Positions 39,810 through 49,240 of a stretch of DNA of 64,000 nt are shown here, piece by piece (position 1 is the first letter of the stretch; the number at the start of each line of letters is the position of its first letter). The position numbers were made by a program, and so were the translations under genes. Under the pieces are notes generated by a model. That model searched no databases, had not been told where the DNA came from, and saw nothing but the letters and a program-made list of their open reading frames with translations. The DNA comes from Halomonas borealis (lineage in GTDB: Bacteria; Pseudomonadota; Gammaproteobacteria; Pseudomonadales; Halomonadaceae), in NCBI RefSeq assembly GCF_004798905.1, contig NZ_SDMO01000004.1, forward strand, positions 161,920 through 225,919, in the 5' to 3' direction.

Positions 39810-41332
39810 TGGAGACCCTGGGTTACTTGATCGATGGCTTCGGCGTCGCCCTGGCGCCGCACAACCTGATGTTCGCCCTGCTCGGGGCCTTCCTCGGCAC
39901 CTTGATCGGGGCGCTGCCCGGCCTCGGGCCGGCCAACGGCGTGGCGATCCTGATACCGCTGGCCTTCTCGCTGGGGCTGGCCCCGGAGACCGCGATGATC
40001 ATGCTCACCTCGGTCTACGCCGGGGCGATGTATGGCGGGCGGATCTCCTCGATCCTGCTCAATATCCCCGGTGACGAGCCGGCGATGATGACCTGCCTCG
40101 ATGGCTACCCGATGGCCCGCAAGGGCAAGGCCGCCGAGGCGCTGGCGATCTCCGCGGTGGCATCGTTCATCGGCAGCCTGATCGCCACGGTAGGCCTGAT
40201 CCTGCTGGCGCCGGTGCTGGCCCGATTTGCCCTGACCTTCGGCCCGGCCGAGTACTTCGCGCTGTTCCTGCTGGCCTTCGCCACCCTCGGCGGCATCACC
40301 GGCAAGAACCCCGTCAAGACAGTGGTCGCGGCCTGCCTGGGTCTGATGATCTCCACCATGGGCATCGATAACACCGGCGTGCAGCGCTATACCTTCGGCG
40401 TGCTGGAGCTTTATGAAGGCATCGACTTCATCATCGCCATCGTCGGCCTGTTCGCCATCTCCGAGCTACTGTTCTTCATCGAGGACAAGGCCGGCGGCGG
40501 TAAGGAGAAGATGACCGTCAACAAGCTGTCGCTGAAGTGGGCCGATATCCGCGGCATCCTGCCGTCGAGCCTTCGCGGTGGCGTGCTGGGCTTCATCGCC
40601 GGGGTGTTGCCGGGCGCGGGCGCCTCGCTCGGCAGCTTCATCGGCTACACCCTCGAGAAGAAGGTGGTGGGTCGCAAGGGTACCTTCGGTGAAGGCGATC
40701 CGCGCGGCGTGGCCGGCCCCGAGGCCGGTAACAATGGCGCCTCGAGCGGCGCGCTGGTGCCGATGCTGACCCTCGGCGTGCCGGGCAGCGGCACCACCGC
40801 GGTGCTGCTGGCGCTGTTGATCTCGCTGAACATCACCCCCGGGCCGCTGATGTTCACCCAGAACGCGGACATCGTGTGGGGCGTGATCGCCGCGCTGCTG
40901 ATCGGCAACTTCCTGCTGCTGTTGCTGAACATCCCGCTGGTGGGCATCTTCGTCAAGCTGCTGTCGGTGCCGCCGAAGTACCTGTTGCCGGTCGTCACCA
41001 TGGTGGCCTTCGTCGGCATCTACTCGATCAGCAATAGCGCCTTCGACCTGTACTTCATGGTGGCTTTCGGCGTGGCCGGCTATGTCTTCCGCAAGCTGGA
41101 GATTCCGTTGGTGCCGATCATCCTTGGTCTATTGCTTGGGCCGGAGATGGAGAAGAACCTGCGTCATGCGATGGACATCGCCGACGGCGACTGGACCATC
41201 CTGTGGGACAGTGGCCTGGCCATCGGCCTGTGGGTGTTCGCCGGGCTGGGATTGATCCTGCCTTATATCGTCGGCCCGCTACTGCGCCGGCGCATGAAGG
41301 CGACCACCGAGACCGGAGGGCCGGGCGACTAA
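39809..41332 (+). CDS. tctA: Tripartite tricarboxylate transporter large permease TctA
   Basis: A 507-residue permease with about eleven or twelve spans. Duplicated glycine-rich loops are typical of TctA: GTLIGALPGLGPANGVAIL near residue 32, and GVLPGAGASLGSFIGY with GVPGSGTTAVLLALL in the second half. It imports the TctC ligand with Na+ or H+. ATG 39809 overlaps the tctB stop; the longer frame upstream is not homologous. A hairpin follows. Confidence 0.96.
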   Translation: METLGYLIDGFGVALAPHNLMFALLGAFLGTLIGALPGLGPANGVAILIPLAFSLGLAPETAMIMLTSVYAGAMYGGRISSILLNIPGDEPAMMTCLDGYPMARKGKAAEALAISAVASFIGSLIATVGLILLAPVLARFALTFGPAEYFALFLLAFATLGGITGKNPVKTVVAACLGLMISTMGIDNTGVQRYTFGVLELYEGIDFIIAIVGLFAISELLFFIEDKAGGGKEKMTVNKLSLKWADIRGILPSSLRGGVLGFIAGVLPGAGASLGSFIGYTLEKKVVGRKGTFGEGDPRGVAGPEAGNNGASSGALVPMLTLGVPGSGTTAVLLALLISLNITPGPLMFTQNADIVWGVIAALLIGNFLLLLLNIPLVGIFVKLLSVPPKYLLPVVTMVAFVGIYSISNSAFDLYFMVAFGVAGYVFRKLEIPLVPIILGLLLGPEMEKNLRHAMDIADGDWTILWDSGLAIGLWVFAGLGLILPYIVGPLLRRRMKATTETGGPGD

Positions 41333-41359
41333 GCGCCTGGGCCGGGTAGCGCGCAGCAT

Positions 41360-41392
41360 GACGGGGCGTCGGCCATGTGCCGGCGCCCCGTC
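41360..41392 (+). terminator. Hairpin after tctA
   Basis: 9-bp arms GACGGGGCG and CGCCCCGTC enclose a loop that can pair further. It is followed by TCGTTGG, with no strong T-run. Confidence 0.6.
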
Positions 41393-41495
41393 TCGTTGGT
41401 GAGCCGGTACGCTGCGCCAGGCTCGGCCTCGGGCTATGCTGGCGGGCACCAAGCCGCGGCGGGTATCGCCGGCGGCGAGTGCCGGAGAGGATGAG

Positions 41496-42947
41496 ATGAG
41501 TGGGATGACACGACGCCGCAAGTGGCCATGGGTGCTGGCTGCGCTGATGCTGGCCTGGCTGGCGATGGGGACCTGGCAGCGCTACAAGCCGCTGCCGGAC
41601 GGTGTCGGCCAGGCCCACCCGTTGCGCGTCGCGGTGTCGCCACGGTTGCTCACCGACGAGACCTGGTACGACGCCGCGGGGCAGCGCCATCGGCGTCAGG
41701 CGATCTTCGACGAGGCGCTCTCGATGATCGGCCAGGCACGCCGCCTGGTGGTGGTCGACATGTTCCTGTTCAACGACTTCGCCGCCGATTCCGGGCCGGG
41801 CGATTTCCGGCCGCTGTCCGACGAGCTTACCGCGGCCCTGGTGCGTCAGCGGCGCCGTCACCCCGGGTTGCGCGCGATCCTGATCACCGACCCTGTGAAC
41901 ACCCTCTATGGCGGGCTTGCGCCCGAGCACCTCGAGCGCCTGCGCGAGGCCGGCGTGGAGGTGGTGATCACCGATCTTGAGCGACTGCGCGCCTCCAACC
42001 CGCTGTGGACGGGGCTCTGGGCGCTTGGGCCGCGCTGGTTCGGCAACCGGGCTACGGCCGGCTGGCTGCCCAATGCCCTGGGGCCGGGGGAGGTCACCCT
42101 GCGTAGCTACCTGGCGTTGGCCAACGTCAAGGCCAACCATCGCAAGACCCTGGTGGTCGATCAGGGCGATGGCTGGGCGGGGCTGGTGACCTCGGCCAAC
42201 CCCCACGATGCCAGCAGCCTGCACGGCAACGTGGCGTTGCGTGTCGAGGGCGCGGCGGCCCTCGACTTGCTGGCCTCGGAGCGCGTCGTGGCGAGCTGGT
42301 CTGGCGTGACGGTGCCCGGGCCGGCGCCGCCGCCGTCCGCCGAGGACGACGCCTCCGGGGCTCGCCTGCAGCTACTCACCGAGGGGGCGATCCGTGAGGC
42401 GCTGATCGACGCCGTGGCGAAGGCTGGGGAAGGCGACCGGCTCGCTGTGGCGGTCTTCTACCTGGCCCATCGCGGAATGATCGACGCGTTGCTCGCCGCA
42501 CACCGTCGTGGCGTCGAGGTGCGGGTGCTGCTCGATCCCAACCGCGAGGCCTTCGGCCTCGACAAGGGGGGCATTCCCAACCGGCCGGTGGCCGACGAGC
42601 TGGTCGCCGCCGGCATTCCGGTGCGTTGGTGCGCCACCCGTGGCGAACAGTGCCATACCAAGCTGCTGATGCGTCACCCCGCCGAGGGCGGCGAGGTCGA
42701 GTTGATCCTCGGTTCCGCCAACTTCACCCGGCGCAACCTGGACGACCTGAACCTGGAGACCAGCGTGCGTCTGTTGGGGCCGCCGGACCTGCCGGCCCTG
42801 TCCGATGCCGAGGCGTTCTTCGCGCGTCGCTGGCAGGCCACGCCGGAGCGTCTCACCAGCCTGCCCTATGCCGACGCCGAGGCGTCAAGCGGGTTCGACC
42901 GATGGCGTTACCGGCTGATGGAGGCGACGGGGCTTTCGACCTTCTGA
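41496..42947 (+). CDS. Phospholipase D-like / cardiolipin synthase-type protein
   Basis: A 483-residue protein with an N-terminal membrane span (about residues 10-27) and two PLD domains. The HKD motifs are NHRKTLVVD (followed by SANPHD) and CHTKLLM (followed by GSANFTRRN). Two HKD motifs and a membrane anchor suggest phosphatidyl transfer or phospholipid hydrolysis at the envelope. ATG 41496 has GGAGAGGATGAG upstream; an in-frame ATG 60 bp earlier is less likely. The exact substrate is unknown. Confidence 0.88.
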   Translation: MSGMTRRRKWPWVLAALMLAWLAMGTWQRYKPLPDGVGQAHPLRVAVSPRLLTDETWYDAAGQRHRRQAIFDEALSMIGQARRLVVVDMFLFNDFAADSGPGDFRPLSDELTAALVRQRRRHPGLRAILITDPVNTLYGGLAPEHLERLREAGVEVVITDLERLRASNPLWTGLWALGPRWFGNRATAGWLPNALGPGEVTLRSYLALANVKANHRKTLVVDQGDGWAGLVTSANPHDASSLHGNVALRVEGAAALDLLASERVVASWSGVTVPGPAPPPSAEDDASGARLQLLTEGAIREALIDAVAKAGEGDRLAVAVFYLAHRGMIDALLAAHRRGVEVRVLLDPNREAFGLDKGGIPNRPVADELVAAGIPVRWCATRGEQCHTKLLMRHPAEGGEVELILGSANFTRRNLDDLNLETSVRLLGPPDLPALSDAEAFFARRWQATPERLTSLPYADAEASSGFDRWRYRLMEATGLSTF

Positions 42948-43037
42948 GCGTGAGCGGCTGGCCTTTGACAGCCGTGCCAGGGCCGATCAGCCTGGGAATG
43001 GCCGGCGGGCGATCCGCTATCACGAGGGAGAGAGGAT

Positions 43038-43256
43038 ATGGAGCGATTGTGGCTGGGAGTGAAGCTGGTGCTGCTGGCGCTGGTGTTAGTGCTGATCGTG
43101 CAGAACCTGAACCTGGTCGAGGTGCGGCTGCTGACCTGGAGCTTCACGCTGCCGTTGGCGCTGCTGATCGCCGCCCTCTATCTGTTGGGGATGCTCAGCG
43201 GCCGCAGCCTGATGGGCCTGGTACGGCGTCTGCGTGGCCGGCGGGATGGCCGCTGA
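43038..43256 (+). CDS. LapA-domain small membrane protein
   Basis: A 72-residue protein with two membrane segments (LVLLALVLVLIVQNLNLVEV and LPLALLIAALYLLGMLSG) and a basic C-terminus. It matches LapA/DUF1049 proteins, which in E. coli work with LapB in controlling lipopolysaccharide synthesis. Here it is not next to lapB. GGGAGAGAGGAT precedes the ATG. Confidence 0.85.
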   Translation: MERLWLGVKLVLLALVLVLIVQNLNLVEVRLLTWSFTLPLALLIAALYLLGMLSGRSLMGLVRRLRGRRDGR

Positions 43257-43264
43257 GGCATCGC

Positions 43265-44194
43265 TCAGTCCACGCGGGAGATGGCTCGATGGCGTGAGTC
43301 CAGGTGCCAGGGCAGGCCCAGGCGGGCGTTGCGCTCAAGCTCGGCGATCACCTGGGCGCCGAGCAGCAGGATGAGGGCGCCTACCTCGAGGGTCAGCAGG
43401 ACCACGATCAGCGTCGCGAGCGAGCCGTAGACGGCGTTGACGAACGACAGGTGGGCGAAGTAATACACCAGCAGCAGGCGGGCGCCCTCCCATAGCAAGG
43501 CGGCGACGAAGCCACCCGCCAGGGCGCGCCGCGGGGCGACCTTGACCAGCGGCAGCACCTTGTAGATGGCGCTGAACAGCAGGAAGACGCCGGCGAAACT
43601 GGTCAGGTTCAGCGCCGTATCGGAGAGCCCTGCCAGGGGTAGCTCCCTGCCCAGAAGCGCCATCCACAGCGTATTGAGTCCATCCGCCAGGCTGACCAGC
43701 AACGTCAGCGCCATCAGCCCCGCACCCAGCACCAGCATGAAGGCGTAGGGCATCAGCACCGAGACCCAGGCCGAGCGTCTGACGTGTGCCTCCGGGGCGT
43801 GGAAGATGATCGCCAGGGCGTCTTCCAGCATGCGGAAGGCGAAGGAGCTGAACAGCAACAGTACCGGCAGGCCGAGAAAGCCGATCGCCTCGCGCGAGTC
43901 GAGCAGGGAGCGCACGGCGTCGAGCAATACCTCGGCGTGAGCGGGTGTCAGATGGCGCGCCTGGATGGAGAGCAGGGTCAGCAGCTGTTGCTCGTCGACC
44001 ACCCGCGCGAGCAGCACCACCAGCAGCGCGAATAGAGGCACGATCGACAGCAGGATGTTGTAGCCCACGCCACCGGCCAGCAGCAGGCCGCGATTGTGCA
44101 GGAAGGTGACGAGCACCCGCCAGGCGAAGCGTGCCACGCGGCTGACGAGTCGCCAGGCGCGGCGTTGGGGGGATCGTGCCGGGGTGTCGGACAT
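43265..44194 (-). CDS. YihY/BrkB family inner-membrane protein
   Basis: A 309-residue protein with about six membrane spans: NRGLLLAGGVGYNILLSIVPL, GLPVLLLFSSFAFRMLEDA, then APRRALAGGFVAALLWEGAR and LTLEVGALILLLGAQVIAEL. YihY-family proteins have been called RNase BN by mistake; their function is not established. It converges on the LapA gene with 8 bp between stops. The 217-bp gap upstream (44195-44411) holds no evident gene. Confidence 0.88.
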   Translation of the reverse strand: MSDTPARSPQRRAWRLVSRVARFAWRVLVTFLHNRGLLLAGGVGYNILLSIVPLFALLVVLLARVVDEQQLLTLLSIQARHLTPAHAEVLLDAVRSLLDSREAIGFLGLPVLLLFSSFAFRMLEDALAIIFHAPEAHVRRSAWVSVLMPYAFMLVLGAGLMALTLLVSLADGLNTLWMALLGRELPLAGLSDTALNLTSFAGVFLLFSAIYKVLPLVKVAPRRALAGGFVAALLWEGARLLLVYYFAHLSFVNAVYGSLATLIVVLLTLEVGALILLLGAQVIAELERNARLGLPWHLDSRHRAISRVD

Positions 44195-44411
44195 GGGCGA
44201 GCCGGTCGGGAATCTTCCGGCATGATACGCTGTTCGTCGCGATCCGCGTCAATCGTCTCGTTGCATCCCACGCCGACGGCGTGCCTGGGCGCCTCGCTAG
44301 AGGTCGCAGATGATGCCAGGGGCCGCTCGGGGGTGTAGGCTGAATCGTCCCATCGCGCATGGCCCGGGAAGGGGAGGACCATGCTTATCGACCCATGAAG
44401 GGAGCAAGCCG

Positions 44412-45518
44412 ATGTCAGAGAATTCCATGCGACAGCTCTTCCAGGACAACCGCGTCAAGGGGCTGGCCGCCGTTGCCGTCGTGGCCGTCATCTGGGCCCT
44501 GTTCGCGCAATCCAGCGCGAGCTCCAGCAACGACGCGCGTCATTCCCTGGAATCGCGCCTGGACACGACCCAGGCCGAGAACGAGACCCTCAAGAGCCAG
44601 GTGGCCGAGCAGGAGGCGGCGCAATCCGAGGTCGAGGCACTGCAGGCGCGTACCGACGAGCTCGAGCAGCAGCGTCAGGCGGCCGAGGCGGAACGGGAGA
44701 GCGTGATCGCCGAGGTGGAGCAGGCCAGGTCACGGCTCACCGACGTCAACGAGGCCCTGGAACCCGTGCAGGCGAAGGTCTCCGAGGCCGAGCAGAAGCT
44801 CGAGGAGCGTCAGGCATCCCTGGACGACCTGCAGCAGCAGGTGGATGACGCCACTCAAGCGCGTGACGAGGCTCAGGCGGCCCGCGACGAGGCCGTGCAG
44901 GCGCGCAAGCAGGCCGAGCAGCAGCGCGAGAACCTGTCCGAGCAGGTCGCCGAGCTGGAGCAGCGCCAAGGCGAACTCGAGGCGTCGCTTGACCCGTTGC
45001 GCGATGAGCATCAACAGCTTCAGGCCCAGCGTGATGATGCCGCCAGCCAGCTGGAAACCGTGCAGACCCAGCTTCAGCAAGGGCGCGAGGAACTGGCGGG
45101 GCTCGACTCTCGGGTCGAGGCGCGTCACCAGCAATTGGCGCGACTCGAAAGCGAGCTGGCCGGTTGGCGCGATGCCCTGGCCGACCTGGACACCGAGATG
45201 GCATCGGCCGGCGATAGCGCCGCCCCGCAGGACGCATCGCAGGATGGTGAGCCCGCGGCATCGGCCGCCGAGTCGAGCGATGGCTCGACGGCTAATGCTC
45301 AAGGTGATGAACCAGCGGCGTCGTCCGGTGAGTCGAGTGAGGATCCGCAGGCCGGTGCTCAAGGTGACGAGCCAGCGGCGTCGTCCGGTGAGTCGAGCGA
45401 GGATCCGCAGGCCGGTGCTCAAGGTGACGAGTCAGCCGTGTCGTCCTCCGAGTCGAGCGATGGCTCGCAGGGTGAGGCGTCCGTCTCGAGCGATGACGAG
45501 AAGCCCCAGCAAGACTGA
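44412..45518 (+). CDS. Membrane-anchored coiled-coil protein with acidic C-terminal repeats
   Basis: A 368-residue protein with one N-terminal span (about residues 18-34, GLAAVAVVAVIWALFAQ), a long Glu/Gln/Ala-rich coiled coil (about 45-260), and a C-terminal tail of four 20-residue repeats rich in Ser, Glu, Asp, Gly and Ala (GDEPAASSGESSEDPQAGAQ type). I do not recognise a family with known function. Topology suggests a periplasmic rod tethered to the inner membrane. ATG 44412 is where the hydrophobic N-terminus begins; a longer upstream frame is less likely. A terminator follows. Confidence 0.8.
   Translation: MSENSMRQLFQDNRVKGLAAVAVVAVIWALFAQSSASSSNDARHSLESRLDTTQAENETLKSQVAEQEAAQSEVEALQARTDELEQQRQAAEAERESVIAEVEQARSRLTDVNEALEPVQAKVSEAEQKLEERQASLDDLQQQVDDATQARDEAQAARDEAVQARKQAEQQRENLSEQVAELEQRQGELEASLDPLRDEHQQLQAQRDDAASQLETVQTQLQQGREELAGLDSRVEARHQQLARLESELAGWRDALADLDTEMASAGDSAAPQDASQDGEPAASAAESSDGSTANAQGDEPAASSGESSEDPQAGAQGDEPAASSGESSEDPQAGAQGDESAVSSSESSDGSQGEASVSSDDEKPQQD
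45241..45480 (+). repeat. 60-bp in-frame tandem repeat in the coiled-coil gene
   Basis: Four units start at 45241, 45301, 45361 and 45421. The second and third differ at three positions by eye; the outer ones are more divergent. Each unit encodes 20 residues, so length changes keep the frame. Confidence 0.88.
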
Positions 45519-45540
45519 GACCGGGGCAGCAGTCGACGAG

Positions 45541-45563
45541 GGGTGCGCTCAGGCGCACCCTTT
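45541..45563 (+). terminator. Rho-independent terminator after the coiled-coil gene
   Basis: 8-bp arms GGGTGCGC and GCGCACCC around TCAG, followed by TTTGTCGTT; 22 bp after the stop. Confidence 0.8.
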
Positions 45564-45586
45564 GTCGTTCATGGGCATCGGTGACG

Positions 45587-45617
45587 TTGCATGATGCGGT
45601 GAGCGGGCGGGTATACT
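45587..45617 (+). promoter_or_regulatory. Candidate sigma-70 promoter for mrp
   Basis: TTGCAT (45587-45592) and TATACT (45612-45617) with a 19-bp spacer, about 50 bp upstream of the mrp start. Confidence 0.5.
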
Positions 45618-45669
45618 GGTCTCACCCGACCCTCAGGAGGTCGGCCCCAACTGCAGGAAGGAGCGAGTC

Positions 45670-46476
45670 GTGATCGAAGGGGTCAAGAATATCGTCGCCG
45701 TGGCATCCGGCAAGGGCGGCGTGGGCAAGTCCACCGTGACCGTGAACCTGGCCCTGGCGATGGCCGCCGAGGGCCATCGTGTGGGCATCCTGGATGCCGA
45801 TATCCATGGGCCCAGCCAGGCCAGGATGCTCGGCGTCGACGAGGGCGCGCGGCCCGAGTCGGCGGGCGAGAACCTGATGAAGCCGCTGCGCGCTCACGGC
45901 TTGCAAGCCATGTCGATGGCCTTCATGGTCGATACCCGCGAGCCCATGGTGTGGCGTGGCCCGATGATCGCCGGTGCCTTCCAGCAGCTGCTGACCCAGA
46001 CCCAGTGGGACGACCTGGACGTGCTGTTCGTCGACATGCCGCCGGGGACCGGGGATATTCAGCTGACGCTGGCGCAGAAGGTGCCGGTGGACGGCGCGGT
46101 GATCGTCACCACGCCGCAGGATATCGCCCTGCTGGACGCCCGCAAGGGCATCGAGATGTTCCGCAAGGTCAACGTCCCGGTGTTCGGGATCGCCGAGAAC
46201 ATGAGCCTGCATCACTGCTCGAACTGTGGTCACCAGGAGCCGATCTTCGGCGAGGGCGGCGGTGAGCGCATCGCCGCGGAGTACGACACCCAGGTGCTGG
46301 GGCGGTTGCCGTTGACGCTGTCGATTCGCGAGCAGGCCGATGGCGGCGAGCCCAGTGTGGTCGCCGAGCCTGACGGCGAGATCACCGCGACTTTCCGCGC
46401 CATGGCGCGCCGGGTGGCCGAGCAGCTCGAGGCCGCCTCGGGCGATGCGGGCCCGGATATCTCCTTCAGCGACTGA
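45670..46476 (+). CDS. apbC: Mrp/ApbC-family iron-sulfur cluster carrier
   Basis: A 268-residue P-loop ATPase with the deviant Walker A SGKGGVGKST (about residues 13-22), DADIHGPSQARMLG, VDMPPGTGD and the Cys-X2-Cys motif CSNCG used to bind a bridging [4Fe-4S] cluster. It carries Fe-S clusters to target proteins. The N-terminal MIP18-like domain of E. coli Mrp is missing; this short form is common. The start is GTG 45670 with AAGGAG upstream. Confidence 0.93.
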   Translation: MIEGVKNIVAVASGKGGVGKSTVTVNLALAMAAEGHRVGILDADIHGPSQARMLGVDEGARPESAGENLMKPLRAHGLQAMSMAFMVDTREPMVWRGPMIAGAFQQLLTQTQWDDLDVLFVDMPPGTGDIQLTLAQKVPVDGAVIVTTPQDIALLDARKGIEMFRKVNVPVFGIAENMSLHHCSNCGHQEPIFGEGGGERIAAEYDTQVLGRLPLTLSIREQADGGEPSVVAEPDGEITATFRAMARRVAEQLEAASGDAGPDISFSD

Positions 46477-46565
46477 GAGCGCGTGTGGCGTGAGCCGTGA
46501 CGCTTGCCGCCGTGGCCGCTATCATGGCGGCCCTTTCGTTTCGATTCCACCCAGCAGGACGACCC

Positions 46566-47132
46566 ATGAGCATCAAATCCGACCACTGGATCCGCCGCAT
46601 GGCCGAGCGGGAAAGCATGATCGAACCCTTCGAGGCCGATCAGGTGCGCTATGTGAACGACCGGCGGGTGATCTCCTACGGGACGTCCAGCTACGGCTAT
46701 GACGTGCGCTGTGCCGACGATTTCAAGGTGTTCACCAATATTCATTCGGCGGTGGTGGACCCCAAGGGCTTCGACGACAACAGCTTCGTCGACGTCAAGG
46801 GCGATGTCTGTGTGATCCCGCCGAACTCCTTCGCCCTGGCGCGAACCGTGGAGTACTTCCGCATCCCGCGTAGCGTGCTGACCATTTGCCTGGGCAAGTC
46901 GACCTATGCGCGCTGCGGCATCATCGTCAATGTCACGCCGTTGGAACCGGAGTGGGAAGGCCACGTGACCCTGGAGTTCTCCAATACGACCAACCTGCCG
47001 GCCAAGATCTACGCCAACGAGGGCGTGGCCCAGATGCTGTTCCTCGAGTCCGATGAGGTCTGTGCGACTTCCTACAAGGACCGTGGTGGCAAGTATATGG
47101 GGCAGAAGGGTGTGACCCTGCCGCGCACCTGA
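46566..47132 (+). CDS. dcd: dCTP deaminase
   Basis: Dcd converts dCTP to dUTP, the main source of dUMP for thymidylate. The 188-residue trimeric-fold enzyme has [21 protein letters not shown], with the catalytic Glu in the last part, and [18 protein letters not shown] at the N-terminus. ATG 46566 is the homologous start; the longer frame adds 23 unrelated residues. The mrp-dcd order is conserved in Pseudomonas and relatives. A strong terminator follows. Confidence 0.97.
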   Translation: MSIKSDHWIRRMAERESMIEPFEADQVRYVNDRRVISYGTSSYGYDVRCADDFKVFTNIHSAVVDPKGFDDNSFVDVKGDVCVIPPNSFALARTVEYFRIPRSVLTICLGKSTYARCGIIVNVTPLEPEWEGHVTLEFSNTTNLPAKIYANEGVAQMLFLESDEVCATSYKDRGGKYMGQKGVTLPRT

Positions 47133-47152
47133 CCGCGCCGAGCGCCCAACAA

Positions 47153-47192
47153 CAAGAAAACCCCGAGGCCGAGGCCTTCGGGGTTTTCTTTT
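47153..47192. terminator. Bidirectional Rho-independent terminator between dcd and purN
   Basis: AAAACCCCGA and TCGGGGTTTT arms enclose GGCCGAGGCCT-type inner pairing, and TTTTCTTTT follows on the plus strand. The A-rich left side gives a T-run on the minus strand, so it can end both the dcd and purMN transcripts. Confidence 0.92.
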
Positions 47193-47220
47193 GCGTCGGG
47201 CGATCTCACGCTGCTGTTTT

Positions 47221-47290
47221 GCAGCTTGCAGCTTGCAGCTTGCAGCTTGCAGCTTGCAGCTTGCAGCTTGCAGCTTGCAGCTTGCAGCTT
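47221..47290. repeat. Heptamer tandem array, ten perfect copies (AAGCTGC on the minus strand)
   Basis: GCAGCTT is repeated ten times without error. On the minus strand the array starts inside the purN stop codon (TAA then GCTGC) and runs toward the dcd terminator. It shares AAGCNNC with the array at 1781-1815. All frames are open, giving a false LAACSLQ-type peptide; it is not coding. Confidence 0.95.
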
Positions 47291-48029
47291 ACTCCTCGAT
47301 ATCCTCGTCCAGCTCCTCGGCCGCGTCGGCATGAGACATGCGCAGCCCGTGGGCGGGCAGCGGCATGTTGTCGAAGCGGGCATCGCCGTCGCCGAACCGT
47401 AGGCGGCCCTCCAGGCACCACTTCACCGCGATCGGGTAGATCAGGTGCTCGCGGGCATGGACCTTGTCCTTGAGGCTGTCTTCGGTCTCGCCTTCGGCCA
47501 CCTCGACGGCCGCCTGCAGCAGCACCGGGCCGCCATCCATCTCTTCGGTGACGAAGTGCACGCTGCAGCCGTGTGCGGCGACGCCGTCGGCGAGCGCTCG
47601 GGAGTGGGTGTGCAGGCCGGGGTAGGCCGGCAGTAGCGAGGGGTGGATATTGATCAGCCGCCCCAGGAAACGCTGCACGAAGCGTGGCGTCAACAGGCGC
47701 ATGAAGCCGGCCAGTACCACCAGGTCGGGCTCGTGGCGCTCGATGACCTTGATCAGGGCGCCGTCGTAGGCCTCGCGATTCTCGTATTCGCGATGGGGCA
47801 GGGCGACGGCATCGATGCCGGCCTCGCGGGCGCGCTGCAGGCCATAGGCGTCGGCCTGGTTGGAGACCACCGCGACGATCTCGCCGCCCAGGCGGTCGTG
47901 GACCTGCTCGTCGATCAGCGCCTGGAGGTTGCTGCCGTTGCCGGAGATCAGCACCACTACCCGCCGGGCGTCGGCGGGCTCGGGGGTGAAGTCCTGCAGG
48001 GTGTCGTTGCTGTAGTCGTTGTCGCTCAT
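47289..48029 (-). CDS. purN: Phosphoribosylglycinamide formyltransferase
   Basis: PurN transfers the formyl group from 10-formyl-tetrahydrofolate to GAR in purine synthesis. The 246-residue protein has [23 protein letters not shown] and the catalytic region [20 protein letters not shown] (Asn, His) with Asp in EEMDGGPVL. It is longer than E. coli PurN (212), with an acidic N-terminal leader and a C-terminal tail EELDEDIEE. Its ATG overlaps the purM stop (ATGA). The stop codon is the edge of the heptamer array. Confidence 0.95.
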   Translation of the reverse strand: MSDNDYSNDTLQDFTPEPADARRVVVLISGNGSNLQALIDEQVHDRLGGEIVAVVSNQADAYGLQRAREAGIDAVALPHREYENREAYDGALIKVIERHEPDLVVLAGFMRLLTPRFVQRFLGRLINIHPSLLPAYPGLHTHSRALADGVAAHGCSVHFVTEEMDGGPVLLQAAVEVAEGETEDSLKDKVHAREHLIYPIAVKWCLEGRLRFGDGDARFDNMPLPAHGLRMSHADAAEELDEDIEE

Positions 48030-49099
48030 CCTTTCAGGCTCTCCAGCTGGACTACCTCCTCGTCGTCGCCGCGGGGGACGATCTCACCGATACGATAGAC
48101 CGTCTCGCCGAGGCCCTGAAGATGGGCGCGGGCCTGGTCGGCCTTGTCGGCCGGCACCGCGATCACCATGCCGATGCCGCAGTTGAGCACGCGATACATC
48201 TCGTGTTCTTCGACATTGCCCTGCTGCTGCAGCCAGTCGAACACCGCCGGGCGCTCCCAGCTGGCGACGTCGACGCGTGCGGCGGCGCCTTCGGGCAGCA
48301 CGCGCGGCAGGTTCTCGGTGAGGCCGCCGCCGGTGATGTGCGACAGCGCGTGCACCGGCACGTCGGTCTCCTTGAGCAGCGACAGCAGCGGCTTGACGTA
48401 GATGCGCGTCGGCGCCAGCAGCGCCTCGCCCAGCGACTTCCCGTCGATGGCGGTGTCCAGCGAAGCGTCGGAGACCTCGAGGATCTTGCGGATCAGCGAG
48501 TAGCCATTGGAGTGGGGGCCTGAGGAGGCCATGCCCAACAGCACATCGCCCTCGGCGACTCGGCTGCCATCGAGGACCTCGTCCTTCTCGACCACGCCGA
48601 CGCAGAACCCGGCCAGGTCGTAGTCATTGCCCTCGTACATGCCAGGCATCTCGGCGGTCTCGCCGCCTACCAGGGCGCAGCCGGCCTGCTCGCAGCCCTT
48701 GCCGATGCCGGTCACCACGTCGGCGGCGATGTCCACATCGAGCCGGCCCGTGGCATAGTAGTCGAGAAACATCAGCGGTTCGGCGCCGGCGACCACCAGG
48801 TCGTTGACGCACATGGCCACCAGGTCGATGCCGATGGTGTCATGACGCCCCAGGTCCATGGCCAGGCGTAGCTTGGTGCCCACGCCGTCGGTGCCGGAGA
48901 CCAGCACCGGCTCACGATAGCCGCTGGGGAGCTGACACAGGGCGCCGAAGCCGCCCAGGCCGCCCATTACCTCGGGACGGCTGGTACGCTTGGCGACGCC
49001 CTTGATGCGGTCGACCAGCGCGTTGCCGGCATCGATATCGACGCCGGCGTCCTTGTAGCTGAGGGAGGCGCCGTTCGGGGGAGTGGTGGAATCGGTCAT
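48026..49099 (-). CDS. purM: Phosphoribosylformylglycinamidine cyclo-ligase
   Basis: PurM closes the imidazole ring to make AIR in purine synthesis. The 357-residue protein shows [52 protein letters not shown] and [13 protein letters not shown], all conserved. I chose ATG 49099; the frame extends 31 codons further upstream without homology. It is the first gene of purMN. Upstream, 49100-49240 separates it from a divergent AI-2E permease. Confidence 0.97.
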   Translation of the reverse strand: MTDSTTPPNGASLSYKDAGVDIDAGNALVDRIKGVAKRTSRPEVMGGLGGFGALCQLPSGYREPVLVSGTDGVGTKLRLAMDLGRHDTIGIDLVAMCVNDLVVAGAEPLMFLDYYATGRLDVDIAADVVTGIGKGCEQAGCALVGGETAEMPGMYEGNDYDLAGFCVGVVEKDEVLDGSRVAEGDVLLGMASSGPHSNGYSLIRKILEVSDASLDTAIDGKSLGEALLAPTRIYVKPLLSLLKETDVPVHALSHITGGGLTENLPRVLPEGAAARVDVASWERPAVFDWLQQQGNVEEHEMYRVLNCGIGMVIAVPADKADQARAHLQGLGETVYRIGEIVPRGDDEEVVQLESLKG

Positions 49100-49240
49100 G
49101 GCCTGTCCTGTATGAACATTGCGGTCGATAAGGCCCGCGGCGCTGTCGGCGACGCCGGGCTGGGCAAGATGGGGCGTGAATTGTAGCATCACGACGCACG
49201 GCTCGCACCGCCGTGCCGGGCATCACACAGGGAGAGCGAG

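Noticed and set aside
45292..45558. Minus-strand open frame with Thr-His-Arg repeats opposite the coiled-coil gene
   Set aside because: Mirror of the 60-bp in-frame repeat on the coding strand; it has no start context or homology.
47221..47290. Possible CRISPR-like array or coding repeat (LAACSLQ peptide)
   Set aside because: Units are contiguous heptamers with no spacers; open frames arise because 7 is not a multiple of 3 and the unit has no stop in any phase.
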